NCBI GenBank assembly: GCA_949825045.1
Contig: OX463809.1
Coordinates: 7,095,501-7,159,500, forward strand
Reading direction: 5' to 3'
DNA: 64,000 nucleotides
DNA from: Argyresthia goedartella
Taxonomy: Eukaryota > Arthropoda > Insecta > Lepidoptera > Argyresthiidae
A program made the position numbers and the translations under genes. This document shows positions 47,266 through 58,329 of this stretch, piece by piece; position 1 is the stretch's first letter; each line of letters opens with the position of its first letter. The notes beneath the pieces are model-generated. The model ran no database searches. It was not told the origin of the DNA and saw only the letters and a program-made list of their open reading frames with translations.

Positions 47266-48308
47266 GGCAAGTCATTAAATGCTTGGCCATTTCATTAAAT
47301 TCCAAGATATGGTATGGTTTATATGATATGGCTACCACATATCTATCCAAGTACCTACCTTCAATTCAATGTTGCCGCAAGGGTTTGGGAAAAAGTTCGA
47401 TTTAAATGAATTTTGAGTAAAGTCGGTACGGACTTTTAATAGGCAAGCTACCTTTATAATCTAAGATCTACAAATTTGTTAGCAGGCGATTTATATTGCC
47501 AGCGGAGTACGACACGCTACGGATATTTTAGTTGGCACTCAGCCAGGTCATTGACTGACAATTTAAATGTACTTAGGTGTGGTGCTCGAGTATTGCATAA
47601 TAATTTTGACTTATTTATCCGTTCAGTAACAGATTTTTACTTTCCCATTTCCCACACAATCTTCGTGCGTGAGTGATCTATTTTTGTTGTCATTGTGAGA
47701 TTCGTGATAGGGCAAATCGGAATACCAGATAGGAAATTGTTGGGTTTTTTGAATTGATAGGTTTTACGTTCCAAAAATCATCACCGCTAATAATTCCTGT
47801 TGTGTTTAACATATACAAGCATTTACATTATTTACTAGGTACTGACTCTTTCACATCAAAACACTGAACAGATTTGGCTAGATTGTGGATTCCGAAAAAC
47901 ACTTAACTTTCTCTCCTAAAAGTTGTATGGTATATGGAGATAGAAGAATGTTAGCAGTAGTAGGTGTTAGGTACTCTTTGGGAGTTCGAAAACCTAAAAT
48001 GTCAATATACATTGAAACTATTCTCTAATTAGGCAGATATACTGGTAAAGAGATAAAACTCCTTTTGCAAGTAAAGTCAGTCTAGCTAGTTCTGCTGCAA
48101 AGCCGAACATATAACATCGCGCAACTCATAAAGCGGAATCGTTGCTGTTCGGAATAAACAGAGAAGCACAACGTGGCAGTATTGGCACTGTGCCGTGCTT
48201 TTCATAAATTCTGCGCATACGCATAAGGATAGGCAATATACTTACCGTCGTAGTATAGTATCTATAGATTCTCATCCACTCGAGGCAGTATGATTATTTT
48301 AACTTTAT
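47266..48308. other. Unannotated region
   Basis: AT-rich; a 66-codon plus frame (47476-47676) is open but not recognised. Confidence 0.4.
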
Positions 48309-48460
48309 CGCTCGACACTTCTCGGCTTTTCGATTATATGTATAGGTGCACCTCTGTATGCCTCTGTGCCAAATTTCAAGTTTCCAGGACATCTCTCAGC
48401 GACTAAAACCACAGAATACTTAATAGTACTACGTGTACTAAAACCAATAAGTGTCGAACG
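48309..48460. mobile_element. Short inverted-repeat element (MITE-like), copy 2
   Basis: CGCTCGACACTTCTCGGCTT at the left and AAGTGTCGAACG at the right are inverted repeats. The interior (cacctctg, gtgccaaatttcaagtttcc, cagcgact) is the complement of the element at 8447-8571. Confidence 0.65.
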
Positions 48461-49130
48461 GTAGAGATAAGTATAATCGTACCTACTGTACGATTTGCAC
48501 AAGTAGATACCTATATGCGTTTTTACATATTGCACACATTTTCAATAGTAAATCCATCAACGTGTATTGTTTGCACATTATCTTTTAATTAGCGTTCTAA
48601 AATAAAATCCTCTAATATCGTTTCAAAAACTCTTAACAAGGTTCCGTAGCTGTATGCATTTGATAACTACATCGTTTCAAACTATAGTTATCTGTGTTTC
48701 TGTAAGTATACTTCAACAACACTAATAACATGCTCAATAATATGCACTCATGTGTTTTGTCGCCTATCGAACAACTGTCTCTGCTAACAAACAGTTACTG
48801 AACTGTGCCCTAAATCTCTCATTGATATTGCATGCAATACAGTACCCTAATAAAGGCTATTTGACAGCAAAAATGAGTAATAGAAGCCTGAATGGTATTT
48901 CGAGACCGTGGGAACGCCCGCTCCAACCAAACCAAACCATTGTGTTGTTGATTTCACTTTTGGGCTTATAGCTCGCTTTCCGTTTGACACACGAAATACA
49001 CACACGTCAACTAGAAATTATGTTCTTATGTACACAGTATTACACTTAAATAGATATTAAACTTTGTCTGCTTGATGAAATTGCGCATAAAGGGTAAGTT
49101 TTACTTTTTAAGAGGTTTAATAATAATGGG
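48461..49130. other. Unannotated region
   Basis: AT-rich; no coding signal or repeat family recognised. Confidence 0.4.
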
Positions 49131-49239
49131 CGGCGTATAAGTTGGACCAAAATGGCGGCACCTGCGCAGGTAAAAATTACTGTTTAAGATACATTTTATC
49201 ATGCGCAGGCACCGCCGTTTTGGTCCAACTTATACGCCG
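49131..49239. mobile_element. Foldback element, 38-bp arms
   Basis: CGGCGTATAAGTTGGACCAA (49131) through CCTGCGCA (49168) is mirrored at 49202-49239 with three mismatches in 38 bp around a 33-bp loop. It lies just left of the LINE at 49250-52860. It may be independent of it, since LINE 5' ends do not normally carry such hairpins. Confidence 0.75.
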
Positions 49240-49249
49240 GGTACTGCAC

Positions 49250-52200
49250 CTATGTATGTGAGGTGTAGTAGGGTGCTACAGGGTTTGCAGCCTGTAGGGT
49301 AGGCAAATTGTACTGGCAGGCATTCAACAAACTCTAACCGGTGGCTCCAAGTAGTCGTTGTGCAGACGACGGCCACACCCCGGTACACCACGTCGGCTCA
49401 AGGCCTAAACCCGGTGAGGGGGCCTGAAGGCTTCGGCAGACAAGTTTCTACGCGGAAACCTCCCGCATGTATACAAGTCTAATTCGGCGGTGAAAGCAGC
49501 TCACACTGAAAAGCACCGAGTCCTGGCGGATCCGGCGAGATAGCAAGGCAATGTTGATGGCCTAGGGTGGCAGTTGATGGTAGAAGTGACTGCCGGTCAG
49601 GGACTGCATCCGAAACGTGTTCCAGTCGTGGCGGTTTCCGCTCCACTGGACTACGGGGGATGAGAACGAGAGAAAGCATCTACGACTGCGTGACCGCTTA
49701 TGCACAAAAAATACTCCTATACGTAAAGTCCTGTGGTGATGGGCTGAAGTAGAGAATTTCGGTTTGATGCAGACCGGACTTTGTCTGTAGCGGGGGTGGT
49801 CTCAGATCACCTTGGTCGCTTCCGCTCTGAACTGGGGGGACAGAATGGGTTCGGCAGCACCCGGGGTGACAGATCAGCCCTGTTTAGGGTTGCACTGCTC
49901 TCCTTGCTCAACCTTGGAGGGGGCTAGAAAAGGTGCCTCTTTTCTAGTGCTCGCCCCAACCAATTGCGATGGTAGTAACCGTGGCTGCCTCCACATCCTT
50001 AATTTTGTGGTCGACGCAGCAATGATAAAAATAATATAATAACACCAAGAAAACTGGATATGACATTTGGCGCATGGAACATCTGTCCCGAGCGGAAGAC
50101 GGCCATTGTAGCTCGTTAGGTCTCTCGCTATGACGTAGATATGGTTGCTATACTCTTATTGCTGGAAAGGCCTTGCCTGAGCTGCGACAATCAGTCGTGG
50201 GATTCGCGATTAAGAAACAGCTTGTAAAACATCTGCAAGAGTTCCCGGTGCACATCTCAGACCGAATTACAACTTTGAGCATGCAACTGGACGATAGTAA
50301 CTACCTGAATGTCATCAATAAATATGCTCCTACGCTAGACAAACCTGATGACATTAAAGAACGATTTTACGAGGACTTGTCTCGCTGTATCGAACACATA
50401 CGTCCCAGGGAACAGATCCTTTTACCTTTACCTCTTTTAATGCTAGGGTAGGACAGGATTTTGCAACCTGGCCTACAGTCCTAGGCAGACAGACATACAC
50501 CTGCTACTCAATCTTTGTGCTCAGTTAGACCTGGAGATCATAAACACTATGTTCCGACTTCCCGCTGAGGACAAGAAGACGTGGATGCACTCAAGATCCA
50601 AGCAATGGCATCTCATAGACTATGCTATAGTGATGCAAAAAATGATTCCCAAGTCCAAATCACCCGCGTCATGTGCGGTACACACTGCTGGACGGATCGT
50701 CGGCTTATGGTCACGAAAAAAAAAAAAAAAATGCGTCTCCGACTCCCTCGTCCTTGCAGATCGATCAGGACTAAGCCACCAAGTATAAACTTGGACGGGC
50801 TAAAGCATTTCGGAACGAGAGAGAGGTATGCCGAAGCATTGGTTACCACGCTGCCGCAAACACACGGTGATCGGTGATGTTGATACTGACTGGGGGACTC
50901 TATCTACTCATATTTTGGTAATCGCCACAATTACCTTGCGTCTAAAAGTCCATAAGAACGAGGAGGTTTGATGAGAATGATAGAGCTCTTAAGGAGGCAA
51001 TCGACGAACACCGGCGTCTCCTCAAGCATCACAGGACAAACTAACGTGGTATTGCGGAGATCAGATAGAGCTGAGTAGCCTAACCCGGGAAACCAAAAAT
51101 AAATGGTGGCGGGACAAAGCTCGCCAAATGCAATGGCTCGCGGAAAACAACCAGCTAGGGGTATTCCAAGGTGAGGTTCGAAAACTGATAGGTACTTCTT
51201 CTCTTGCAAAAGTACTATTTAAGCCTGCACATGGCGAAGGCCTTCCTAAAAGCAAGGAAGTAGTTAAACGATGGGCGGAACACTTCAACGCTCTGTTGAA
51301 TGTGGACCGGTCTACTGACCTGGAACTCAATTCCCCATATCTAGCGAGCTGGATGAGCCGTTGTTACGAGGCGAGGTTGTTCTTGCGATAAAGCAACAAC
51401 ATAACAAACGTGCGGTTGGGGCTGACTTTATATCGGGAGAACTGCTTAAATACGGCGGAATACATGAATTACATTCGGCACTTTGGTATTTTGTTCGTAT
51501 GTGGAAAAATGAACAGGTCCCGTCTACTTTTAAAGTATCGCATCTAAGGGCTCTATATAAAGGCAAGGGCTACCGTTCCGATTGTGGTTGCTATCGCGGT
51601 ATTTCACTTTAATCAGTCACTGGAAAAGTCTTCTCCAGAGTACTACTAAACCACCTGATGAAACTATCAGAAGCGCTGCTACCTGAGACCCAGTTCGGCT
51701 TCCGACCTAACCGAGGCACAACTGACGCTGTCTTCTTAGTGCGTCAACTGCAAGAGAAAAGCAGAGAGCAGGGCCGTCCCATGTCCCTGTGTTTTAGTGA
51801 CCTTGAGAAGGCGTTTGACAGCGTCCCACGAGAAGCCCTCTGGACGGTGCCCGGAAAGATAAGGTGCACAGAGAGATTTGTGAGACTTTAAGGACTCCTC
51901 CACGACGACAGGCAGTGCTGCGATGCTATCAACGATGAACAATCAGAGTATTTCCCCTTACCTGTGAGTTACCTGTGGGGTCAAACAAGGCTGCGTTTTC
52001 GCGCCTACATTGTTCGCGTTGTACTTTGCGGTCGTAGTCCAGGAGCTTATACAAGCCTCTCCAGAAGGTCTGCATCCGTTTTCGCACCCATGGCAGTCTT
52101 TTTAATCTGGCGAGACTAAAAACCCGCATAAAAGTCTCACACGTCATCTACGCGGATGACTTATGCTTTGTGACAGAATCCCCAGAAAGCCTGCAACATC

Positions 52201-52860
52201 TCATATCCGATGTCGACAAGTCTTGCCGTAAATTCGGCCTGAAGATCAGCGTCAAAAACACGGAGGTGATGTCTCTAGATATCGACTGTCACGAGCCGCT
52301 GAACATCAAACTTGGCGAGGACGAGCTGAAGCAGGTCGATAAGCTGCGACGTGCCAATGTGGGTGGCATTGAGGCTTACCTCATGCGGTGACAGCTTCGG
52401 TGGTGCGGACACGTGTCAAGGATGGAAGAGCAGAGGGTCGCGAAACACATCTTCTACTCAGAACTTGAGCAGGGCAAGCGCAAGCATGGCGGATAACTCC
52501 TCAGGCGCAAAGATGTGCTGCTTCAGCACATGAAGAGGTGCGGCATAGAGTCTACCCAGTGGGAGAAGCAAGCCGCCCTCAGACCTGAGTGGAGGGCTTT
52601 GGTTAAAACCAAAGTCCGAGATATTAAAATCCACCGGCGCGCCCAGTTCGACACCAAGCGCGATAAGTTAAAAGCCCGATCACCTGCGCTAACTCAGTAT
52701 AACTACTATATTAATAATGTGCTCACATGCCCGCAATGCGCGAGGATATTCGCAAGGAAGAATGGCTACACAAGCCACATACGAGCACACGAGCGAGTTC
52801 AAAGCTCATGAAGCGTTCGCCGTGACCGAAATCGGTCGTACCTTTATTATTATTAGGTAT
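49250..52860 (+). pseudogene. Near full-length but decayed APE-type LINE
   Basis: Order of recognisable parts: a GC-richer 5' leader (49250-50050); endonuclease start (TFGAWNI, ERKTAIVAR, then a stop) at 50060-50110; and 50173-50430 with FAIKKQLVKHLQEFPVHISD and IERFYEDLSRC-like sequence of the AP-endonuclease. A linker with a poly-A interruption (50709-50723) follows. Reverse transcriptase: HNKRAVGADFISGELLKYGG, QFGFRPNRGTTDAVFLVRQL, DLEKAFDSVPREALW, GVKQGCVFAPTLFALYF and YADDLCFV. The RT C-terminal part is [20 protein letters not shown], then RPEWRALVKTKVRDIKIHRR. It ends with a C2H2 finger (CPQCARIFARKNGYTSHIRAH), stop near 52811 and an attattatt tail near 52850. Many stops and frameshifts make it inactive. 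The clade is probably RTE-like; CR1-like alternatives remain. Confidence 0.85.
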
Positions 52861-53675
52861 CCATGCCAGCAAACTTTAGGAAAAATCCAAATTAGATAAG
52901 TAAGGTATTATTTTATCAAAAAGCAAGCTGTAAACGTCACAACAAAATCAGACAACCGCTCCTTTGATCTTTGCGACGACCCTCAAAGCAAGAATATCCG
53001 CAGAGCTGAGGCTATACTTTGTACGTGAATCCGTGAGCCCTTAGTCAGTAAATAAACTTGTTAAGGAGGGAAAGTTAACTGCAAGACGTTTAGACACGAA
53101 GGCTGAAGTTTCCGCGAGCTACTGGTTGATTAAAAAAGTGGTCAAGCACGAACCTGAGTTGTGCTCCTGAGGCCAGTTTGGACAATAATGCGTTATGTGC
53201 ATTTGTGTCGTTTCATCCGACAGCACACCTAGTACTATTAGGTATACTGCATCTATAAGAAGTTTCTGTCTTCAGCCACAGCCTTCATAACAAATTGCGA
53301 CTGTCGTTTTAGACGGTATGGTGGAAATTACTGAGAAAACTAGTCCATTTCAAGGGAACCTTTAAAAACATTTTCACTTGCCGATGACAAAAATGAATGC
53401 GGTGTAGTCTTTCCAATTTTCGATCACTAGATTACCAACTAAACATAGCCTAGTCCGTTGGAACCCTAATGTAATGGTAAATGCAATGCTAATTGCGTAC
53501 ACTTATCCTAAATTAAGGTAGTAATAACGGCTCTTAGAAAACATAGTTATACTGCGGTAAGATGGACGTGACAATTTGTGGCAGGTGGCATAGAAGAGAC
53601 CACCAACATCAGATGAATTAAAGACGTAGTTAACAGCCGTTACCATGGACTGTAATTTTAAGATAGTTAACAACT
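52861..53675. other. Unannotated region
   Basis: AT-rich; holds one copy of TTTTAGACGGTATGG at 53307-53321, the arm of the hairpin at 39009. No gene recognised. Confidence 0.4.
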
Positions 53676-53762
53676 TAGGGGTCTGTACCCGAAGAGTGCC
53701 AAACGGGACCCTATTTCTCAGCCTCCACTGTCCGTTTGTTTATCTGTTTGTCCGTCACCGGG
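53676..53762 (-). repeat. Dispersed repeat family A, copy 3, outer part
   Basis: Reads taggggtctgtacccgaaga, tgccaaacgggaccctattt and tccgtcaccggg in the same order and orientation as 35251 onward, then stops at the CCGGG bordering the BEL-derived block. The copy resumes at 58524. Confidence 0.75.
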
Positions 53763-53779
53763 TGTACACGCGTACACCA

Positions 53780-54243
53780 AAGTTTGCCTCCGTCTTGAGC
53801 TTATAACCTAGTCCAGACATAAAAAGTTTGTGTGTAAAATGGCGCGAAATTATCAGTTGTATTGTATGCATGGGCAGGGATATTGAAATACGTCGACCCC
53901 TTAATTTGTGTAAAATCTCTTATAGGTCATTATTGTTGCTGTCATTGCTGTTGAAATAAACATTCTGTGAAAATTTAAACTCTCTACCTTAAACGTTTCA
54001 TCAGATAGCCCAAGCCCGGTGTACACGCGTACACCAAAGCCAAGACGGCCAGCGTAATAGGACCGCGCTGCGCCAGCGCGCAGCGCCCCGCGCCCCGCGC
54101 CTCCCCTCCGGCGGCTCAGGTGGCCAAGACGCCGCAACCCACACTCGCGTACGACGCACGCTCGGTTTATTTATAACCAAATATTGTAAATTCCTAATAA
54201 TAAACAGTTCATCAATTTAAAAAAAAAAAAAAAAAAAAAAAAA
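53780..54243 (+). repeat. Left arm of the large inverted repeat
   Basis: The 439 bp from 53780 to 54218 are the reverse complement of 58325-58763, with equal length and no difference I could find, followed by 25 A. It comprises an inverted copy of genomic repeat A sequence and an LTR-like segment with AATAAA-type signal (taataaacag) about 15 bases before the A tract. At its outer breakpoint AAG is shared between LTR and flank copy, a 3-bp microhomology. Confidence 0.9.
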
Positions 54244-54245
54244 GT

Positions 54246-57200
54246 GCAGATGTCTACTGGAACCTAATCAAATCCAGTACTATCAAGTTAGGTATCAATA
54301 ATCCAATTCTACTGGACTCTAAGCTAGGATGGTTAGTGGCTGGTCCTATCGGTGCGATCCAGGCCCCGTCCAAAGTCCATTGCAATTTCAGTCAAGAAAT
54401 ACGAGACTCACTAGAGAAGTTTTGGGCTATTAACGAACTGTCACCCATAAAAACCTATTCTGTCGAAGAAAAACTCTGTGAGACCGACTTCGTAGAAAAA
54501 ACATCTCGTTTGCCCAACGGTCGATTCTCTGTTCAGATGCCTATGAAGGAAGCACCTGAACAAGCTCTAGGTGATACCTACTATATAGCAAAGAGATGTC
54601 TAGAAAGTCTAGAGAAGAAATTTGTAAAATTTCCCAATTTGAAAACCAAATACCAAGAATTCCTCAAAGAGTATGCAGATTTAGGGCATCTAACAAAAAT
54701 CACAATGCCAATTGCTGGGTATTACATGCCTCACCATGCTGTTGTTAGGGAGAAGAGCGAAACAACCAAACTTAGGGTAGTGTTCAACGCCTCACAAAAG
54801 TCTTCGTCTGGGAAGTCTCTGAACGATGTTCAGATGGTAGGTCCGGTGGTACAGAGCGACCTTCTATCGATTATTTTGCGTTTCCGAGAACATAAGTACG
54901 TAGTGACCGCGGACATAGAAAAAATGTATCGCCAAATAGAAATTGCTCAGCCACAGCGAAACCTACAACTAATATTATGGCGCGACGAGATTAATTCCCC
55001 TATTGATGTTCTACAGCTCAATACAGTAACCTATGGAACTGCATCAGCTCCGTTTCTAAGCACCAGATGTCTCGTACAGCTGGCTTTAGAATGCTCCGAC
55101 GAAGTCGTAGCAAATGTCATCAAAAATGATTTCTATGTCGATGACCTAAGTACAGGATCTGATACGGTAGGAGGCCTACAACACATTGTTCGTGGCGTAG
55201 TCCAAGCTCTAGAAACAGCATGTTTACCGTTGCGAAAGTTTCGTACTAATTGCCCACAATTATTCGATGATGATATTGATACATCCAAACCCCTTGAATT
55301 GTCTAAAGAAGCTACAGTTCTGGGTCTTAATTGGTCTCCAAAAGCTGATACCCTACAATTTCAAACTGAGTTAGAACCTAGCCCACTGATATCCAAAAGA
55401 ACAGTCATTTCAACTACATGTAAGGTTTTCGATCCACTCGGTCTACTTAGTCCATGCATTATCGTAGCCAAGATTCTGCTTCAACAATTGTGGAGCTCTA
55501 AGCTGGATTGGGATGATCCAGTTCCCCATTCATTTACCAAAGTGTGGTCTAATCTGTTAAAGGAATTTTCCACTCTTTCTCAAATAAATATTTCACGATA
55601 TGTCCTTTGTGACAATCCAAGTAGCATTGAGCTACATTGCTATGTAGACGCTTCACAGCAAGCCTATGCGGCTTGCGTGTACCTACGTTCCCTATCGAAG
55701 AAAGACAATCAAATCCATGTACAGCTATTATGTGCCAAAGCTCGTGTAGCTCCTATAAAACCATTAACAATACCACGTCTAGAATTATGTGGCGCTCTAT
55801 TAGGCGCACGATTATGTCAAAAAGTTTTGCAATCATTGCGGTGTGAAATATCGCGTAAATTCATGTGGACGGATTCTACTGTAGTGTTAGGTTGGATTAA
55901 AACGACACCTAAAGATCTTAAAGCGTTTGTTTGCAATCGTGTAAACGAAATATGTGAACTCGCACATGATTTTACATTCAATCATGTGCCTACTGAAGAG
56001 AATCCTGCTGATCTGGCTTCTAGAGGCACAACTCCTAAGCTATTGATGTCTTCTTCGCTCTGGTGGGAAGGACCATCGTACCTCAAGTCAGACCAATGCA
56101 ACTGGCCAAAACAGCCCCACATGCAAAAACTCAATGACCTACCTGAAACAAAACTACCTAAAACCCCTGTACAAAGTGTACAGTGCTATATAGAAACTAA
56201 TAATAATTTCATTCCATTCACTGATCATTCCAATGTCAATAAACTGTATAGAATATATGCCTATGTGAATCGATTTATAAATAACTGTAAAGTAAATTCA
56301 ACCAAACTTACCGGACCTCTAAACATAGATGAAATAAATAACTCAATGACACTAATAATTACAAATAGTCAATTAGAAACTTACTCAAGTGAAATTCAAG
56401 CTATACAAAATAATAAGCAACTACCTCGTGGTTCGAAATTACTAGCTCTCAATCCATTTTTAGATTCAGCCGGGATTCTCAGGGTTGGTGGTCGAATCCA
56501 GCAATCTGAGTTCCCCTATGAGAAAAAGCACCCTATGATTCTCGACTCGAAACACCATCTTACCAAATTGATCATGTCTAATGAACACCTTCGCTTGTTT
56601 CATGCGGGTCCACAACTGCTCCTCGCCTCCATTCGAGAACGGTTCTGGCCGATAGGTGGTAGAGTACTAGCACGTAGCACGACCTCGCAGTGTGTAGTTT
56701 GCACGCGTCTGAAAGGGAAAACCCTACAGCCTATGATGGGTAATCTACCAGCAGTGAGAAGCATCCCAACGTATGCTTTCCATTCGTGTGGCGTTGACAT
56801 GGCAGGTCCATTCATGATATCGAGTCGTAAAGGTAAAGGTAATCGCATATCCAAATGTTATTTGTGTTTATTTGTGTGCTTAACTACTAAAGCAGTACAT
56901 TTAGAATTAGTAAGCGACCTAAGTACGGAAGCATTCATCTTGTCACTCCGAAGATTCGTCTCGAGACGTGGCAAGCCCGTCACCATCTATTGTGATAATG
57001 GCACCAATTTTAAGGGTGCAAACAATGAGCTGAGTAAGATTCTCAGGTCCAGTCGTAAGTCTATTATACAATTTGCAAACGATGAGGCAATTAAATTCGT
57101 ATTTATTCCCGCCTATTCGCCTCATTTCGGAGGCATCTGGGAAGCCGGCGTCAAATCCGCGAAATTCCACCTGAAACGTATAGCCGGTAATGCGTCCCTG

Positions 57201-57725
57201 ACGTTCGAGGAGTTAGCCACGCTTTTCGCACAGATCGAAGCAATCCTGAATTCCCGTCCCCTCACTCCTCTTTCGTCCGACTCCAATGATCCAACTCCTC
57301 TTACCCCTGGGCACTTCCTGATCGGCCGACCCCTAACCTCGGTGCCGTCTACGCCTATGACCATGAAGCGCCCCAACCGATACCAGCGCATCGAACAGCT
57401 CAGACAACACTTTTGGGAGAGATGGCGTCTCGAATTCATCGCCGAACTACAACAACGTACGAAGTGGCGAACGCGTCAGCGAGAGCTTCGTGTCGGTGAT
57501 CTAGTTATCCTAAAAGAAGATAACCTCCCTCCACTGCAATGGCGTTTGGCGCGGATCAGTAAACTATACCCAGGACCAGATGGAATCAGTCGTGTAGCCG
57601 ATGTCCTCACTACCAAGGGAATTATGAGAAGGGCCCTCAATAAAATGTGTGTCTTACCGAATACCACTCCAGAGCCCGAGCCCAATCAAGAAGCATCGAC
57701 GGCGTCTTCAATCAACCAAGACTGA
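54246..57725 (+). CDS. BEL/Pao pol polyprotein, 5'-truncated (RT, RNase H, integrase)
   Basis: The frame is open from directly after the A tract. It begins in the end of the protease domain (DVYWNL, GWLVAGPIGA), so gag and most of protease are missing and no genuine start exists. Numbering from 54336: reverse transcriptase 135-300 with LRVVFNASQ, D193 in TADIEKMY and YVDD at 267-270; RNase H 430-565 with LHCYVDAS and WTDSTVVLGW; integrase zinc region H751/H756/C786/C789; and integrase core with D821, D887 and E936. After these comes the DUF5641-like tail (VGDLVILKEDNLPP, ARI..YPGPDG). All catalytic residues are present and no stop interrupts about 1,160 codons. It would make a virus-like replication enzyme set but lacks its own promoter LTR and packaging genes, so it is probably not autonomous. 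Confidence 0.9.
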   Translation, partial: ADVYWNLIKSSTIKLGINNPILLDSKLGWLVAGPIGAIQAPSKVHCNFSQEIRDSLEKFWAINELSPIKTYSVEEKLCETDFVEKTSRLPNGRFSVQMPMKEAPEQALGDTYYIAKRCLESLEKKFVKFPNLKTKYQEFLKEYADLGHLTKITMPIAGYYMPHHAVVREKSETTKLRVVFNASQKSSSGKSLNDVQMVGPVVQSDLLSIILRFREHKYVVTADIEKMYRQIEIAQPQRNLQLILWRDEINSPIDVLQLNTVTYGTASAPFLSTRCLVQLALECSDEVVANVIKNDFYVDDLSTGSDTVGGLQHIVRGVVQALETACLPLRKFRTNCPQLFDDDIDTSKPLELSKEATVLGLNWSPKADTLQFQTELEPSPLISKRTVISTTCKVFDPLGLLSPCIIVAKILLQQLWSSKLDWDDPVPHSFTKVWSNLLKEFSTLSQINISRYVLCDNPSSIELHCYVDASQQAYAACVYLRSLSKKDNQIHVQLLCAKARVAPIKPLTIPRLELCGALLGARLCQKVLQSLRCEISRKFMWTDSTVVLGWIKTTPKDLKAFVCNRVNEICELAHDFTFNHVPTEENPADLASRGTTPKLLMSSSLWWEGPSYLKSDQCNWPKQPHMQKLNDLPETKLPKTPVQSVQCYIETNNNFIPFTDHSNVNKLYRIYAYVNRFINNCKVNSTKLTGPLNIDEINNSMTLIITNSQLETYSSEIQAIQNNKQLPRGSKLLALNPFLDSAGILRVGGRIQQSEFPYEKKHPMILDSKHHLTKLIMSNEHLRLFHAGPQLLLASIRERFWPIGGRVLARSTTSQCVVCTRLKGKTLQPMMGNLPAVRSIPTYAFHSCGVDMAGPFMISSRKGKGNRISKCYLCLFVCLTTKAVHLELVSDLSTEAFILSLRRFVSRRGKPVTIYCDNGTNFKGANNELSKILRSSRKSIIQFANDEAIKFVFIPAYSPHFGGIWEAGVKSAKFHLKRIAGNASLTFEELATLFAQIEAILNSRPLTPLSSDSNDPTPLTPGHFLIGRPLTSVPSTPMTMKRPNRYQRIEQLRQHFWERWRLEFIAELQQRTKWRTRQRELRVGDLVILKEDNLPPLQWRLARISKLYPGPDGISRVADVLTTKGIMRRALNKMCVLPNTTPEPEPNQEASTASSINQD

Positions 57726-57802
57726 AAACATCTTCACATCAACATCAGACAGAGTCTACTTGACATCTTACTTGAAAGCGTTGCTTTCAACGCCCCCCAG
57801 TA

Positions 57803-58061
57803 TGTACACGCGTACACCAAAGCCAAGACGGCCAGCGTAATAGGACCGCGCTGCGCCAGCGCGCAGCGCCCCGCGCCCCGCGCCTCCCCTCCGGCGGCTC
57901 AGGTGGCCAAGACGCCGCAACCCACACTCGCGTACGACGCACGCTCGGTTTATTTATAACCAAATATTGTAAATTCCTAATAATAAACAGTTCATCAATT
58001 TAAAGGGAATTTTAATTATGTCAGCCTTCACATAAGCATGCAATCTGCAATCTTCGCCATA
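57803..58061 (+). repeat. LTR-like copy 1
   Basis: Starts TGTACACGCGTACACC 77 bases after the pol stop. It holds a GC-rich hairpin-prone stretch (gcgctgcgccagcgcgcagc), a TATTTATA-like word, polyadenylation signal taataaacag, and runs through cagccttcacataag to a 25-base tail before copy 2 starts. The TG start and position after pol fit a 3' LTR. The exact 3' boundary (CA) is unclear. Confidence 0.75.
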
Positions 58062-58293
58062 TGTACACGCGTACACCAAAGCCAAGACGGCCAGCGTAAT
58101 AGGACCGCGCTGCGCCAGCGCGCAGCGCCCCGCGCCCCGCGCCTCCCCTCCGGCGGCTCAGGTGGCCAAGACGCCGCAACCCACACTCGCGTACGACGCA
58201 CGCTCGGTTTATTTATAACCAAATATTGTAAATTCCTAATAATAAACAGTTCATCAATTTAAAGGGAATTTTAATTATGTCAGCCTTCACATA

Positions 58294-58295
<2 letters not shown>
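58062..58295 (+). repeat. LTR-like copy 2, in tandem
   Basis: Same sequence as copy 1 at a 259-bp period, ending at cacataag where a run of 29 T begins. Two directly adjacent LTR copies are not part of a normal provirus-like insertion. Confidence 0.8.

Positions 58296-58329
<34 letters not shown>

Noticed and set aside
53901..54137. 78-codon frame present identically at 53901-54137 (minus) and 58406-58642 (plus)
   Set aside because: The identity comes from the inverted repeat arms. The frame spans LTR and non-coding repeat sequence and starts in the GC-rich LTR.
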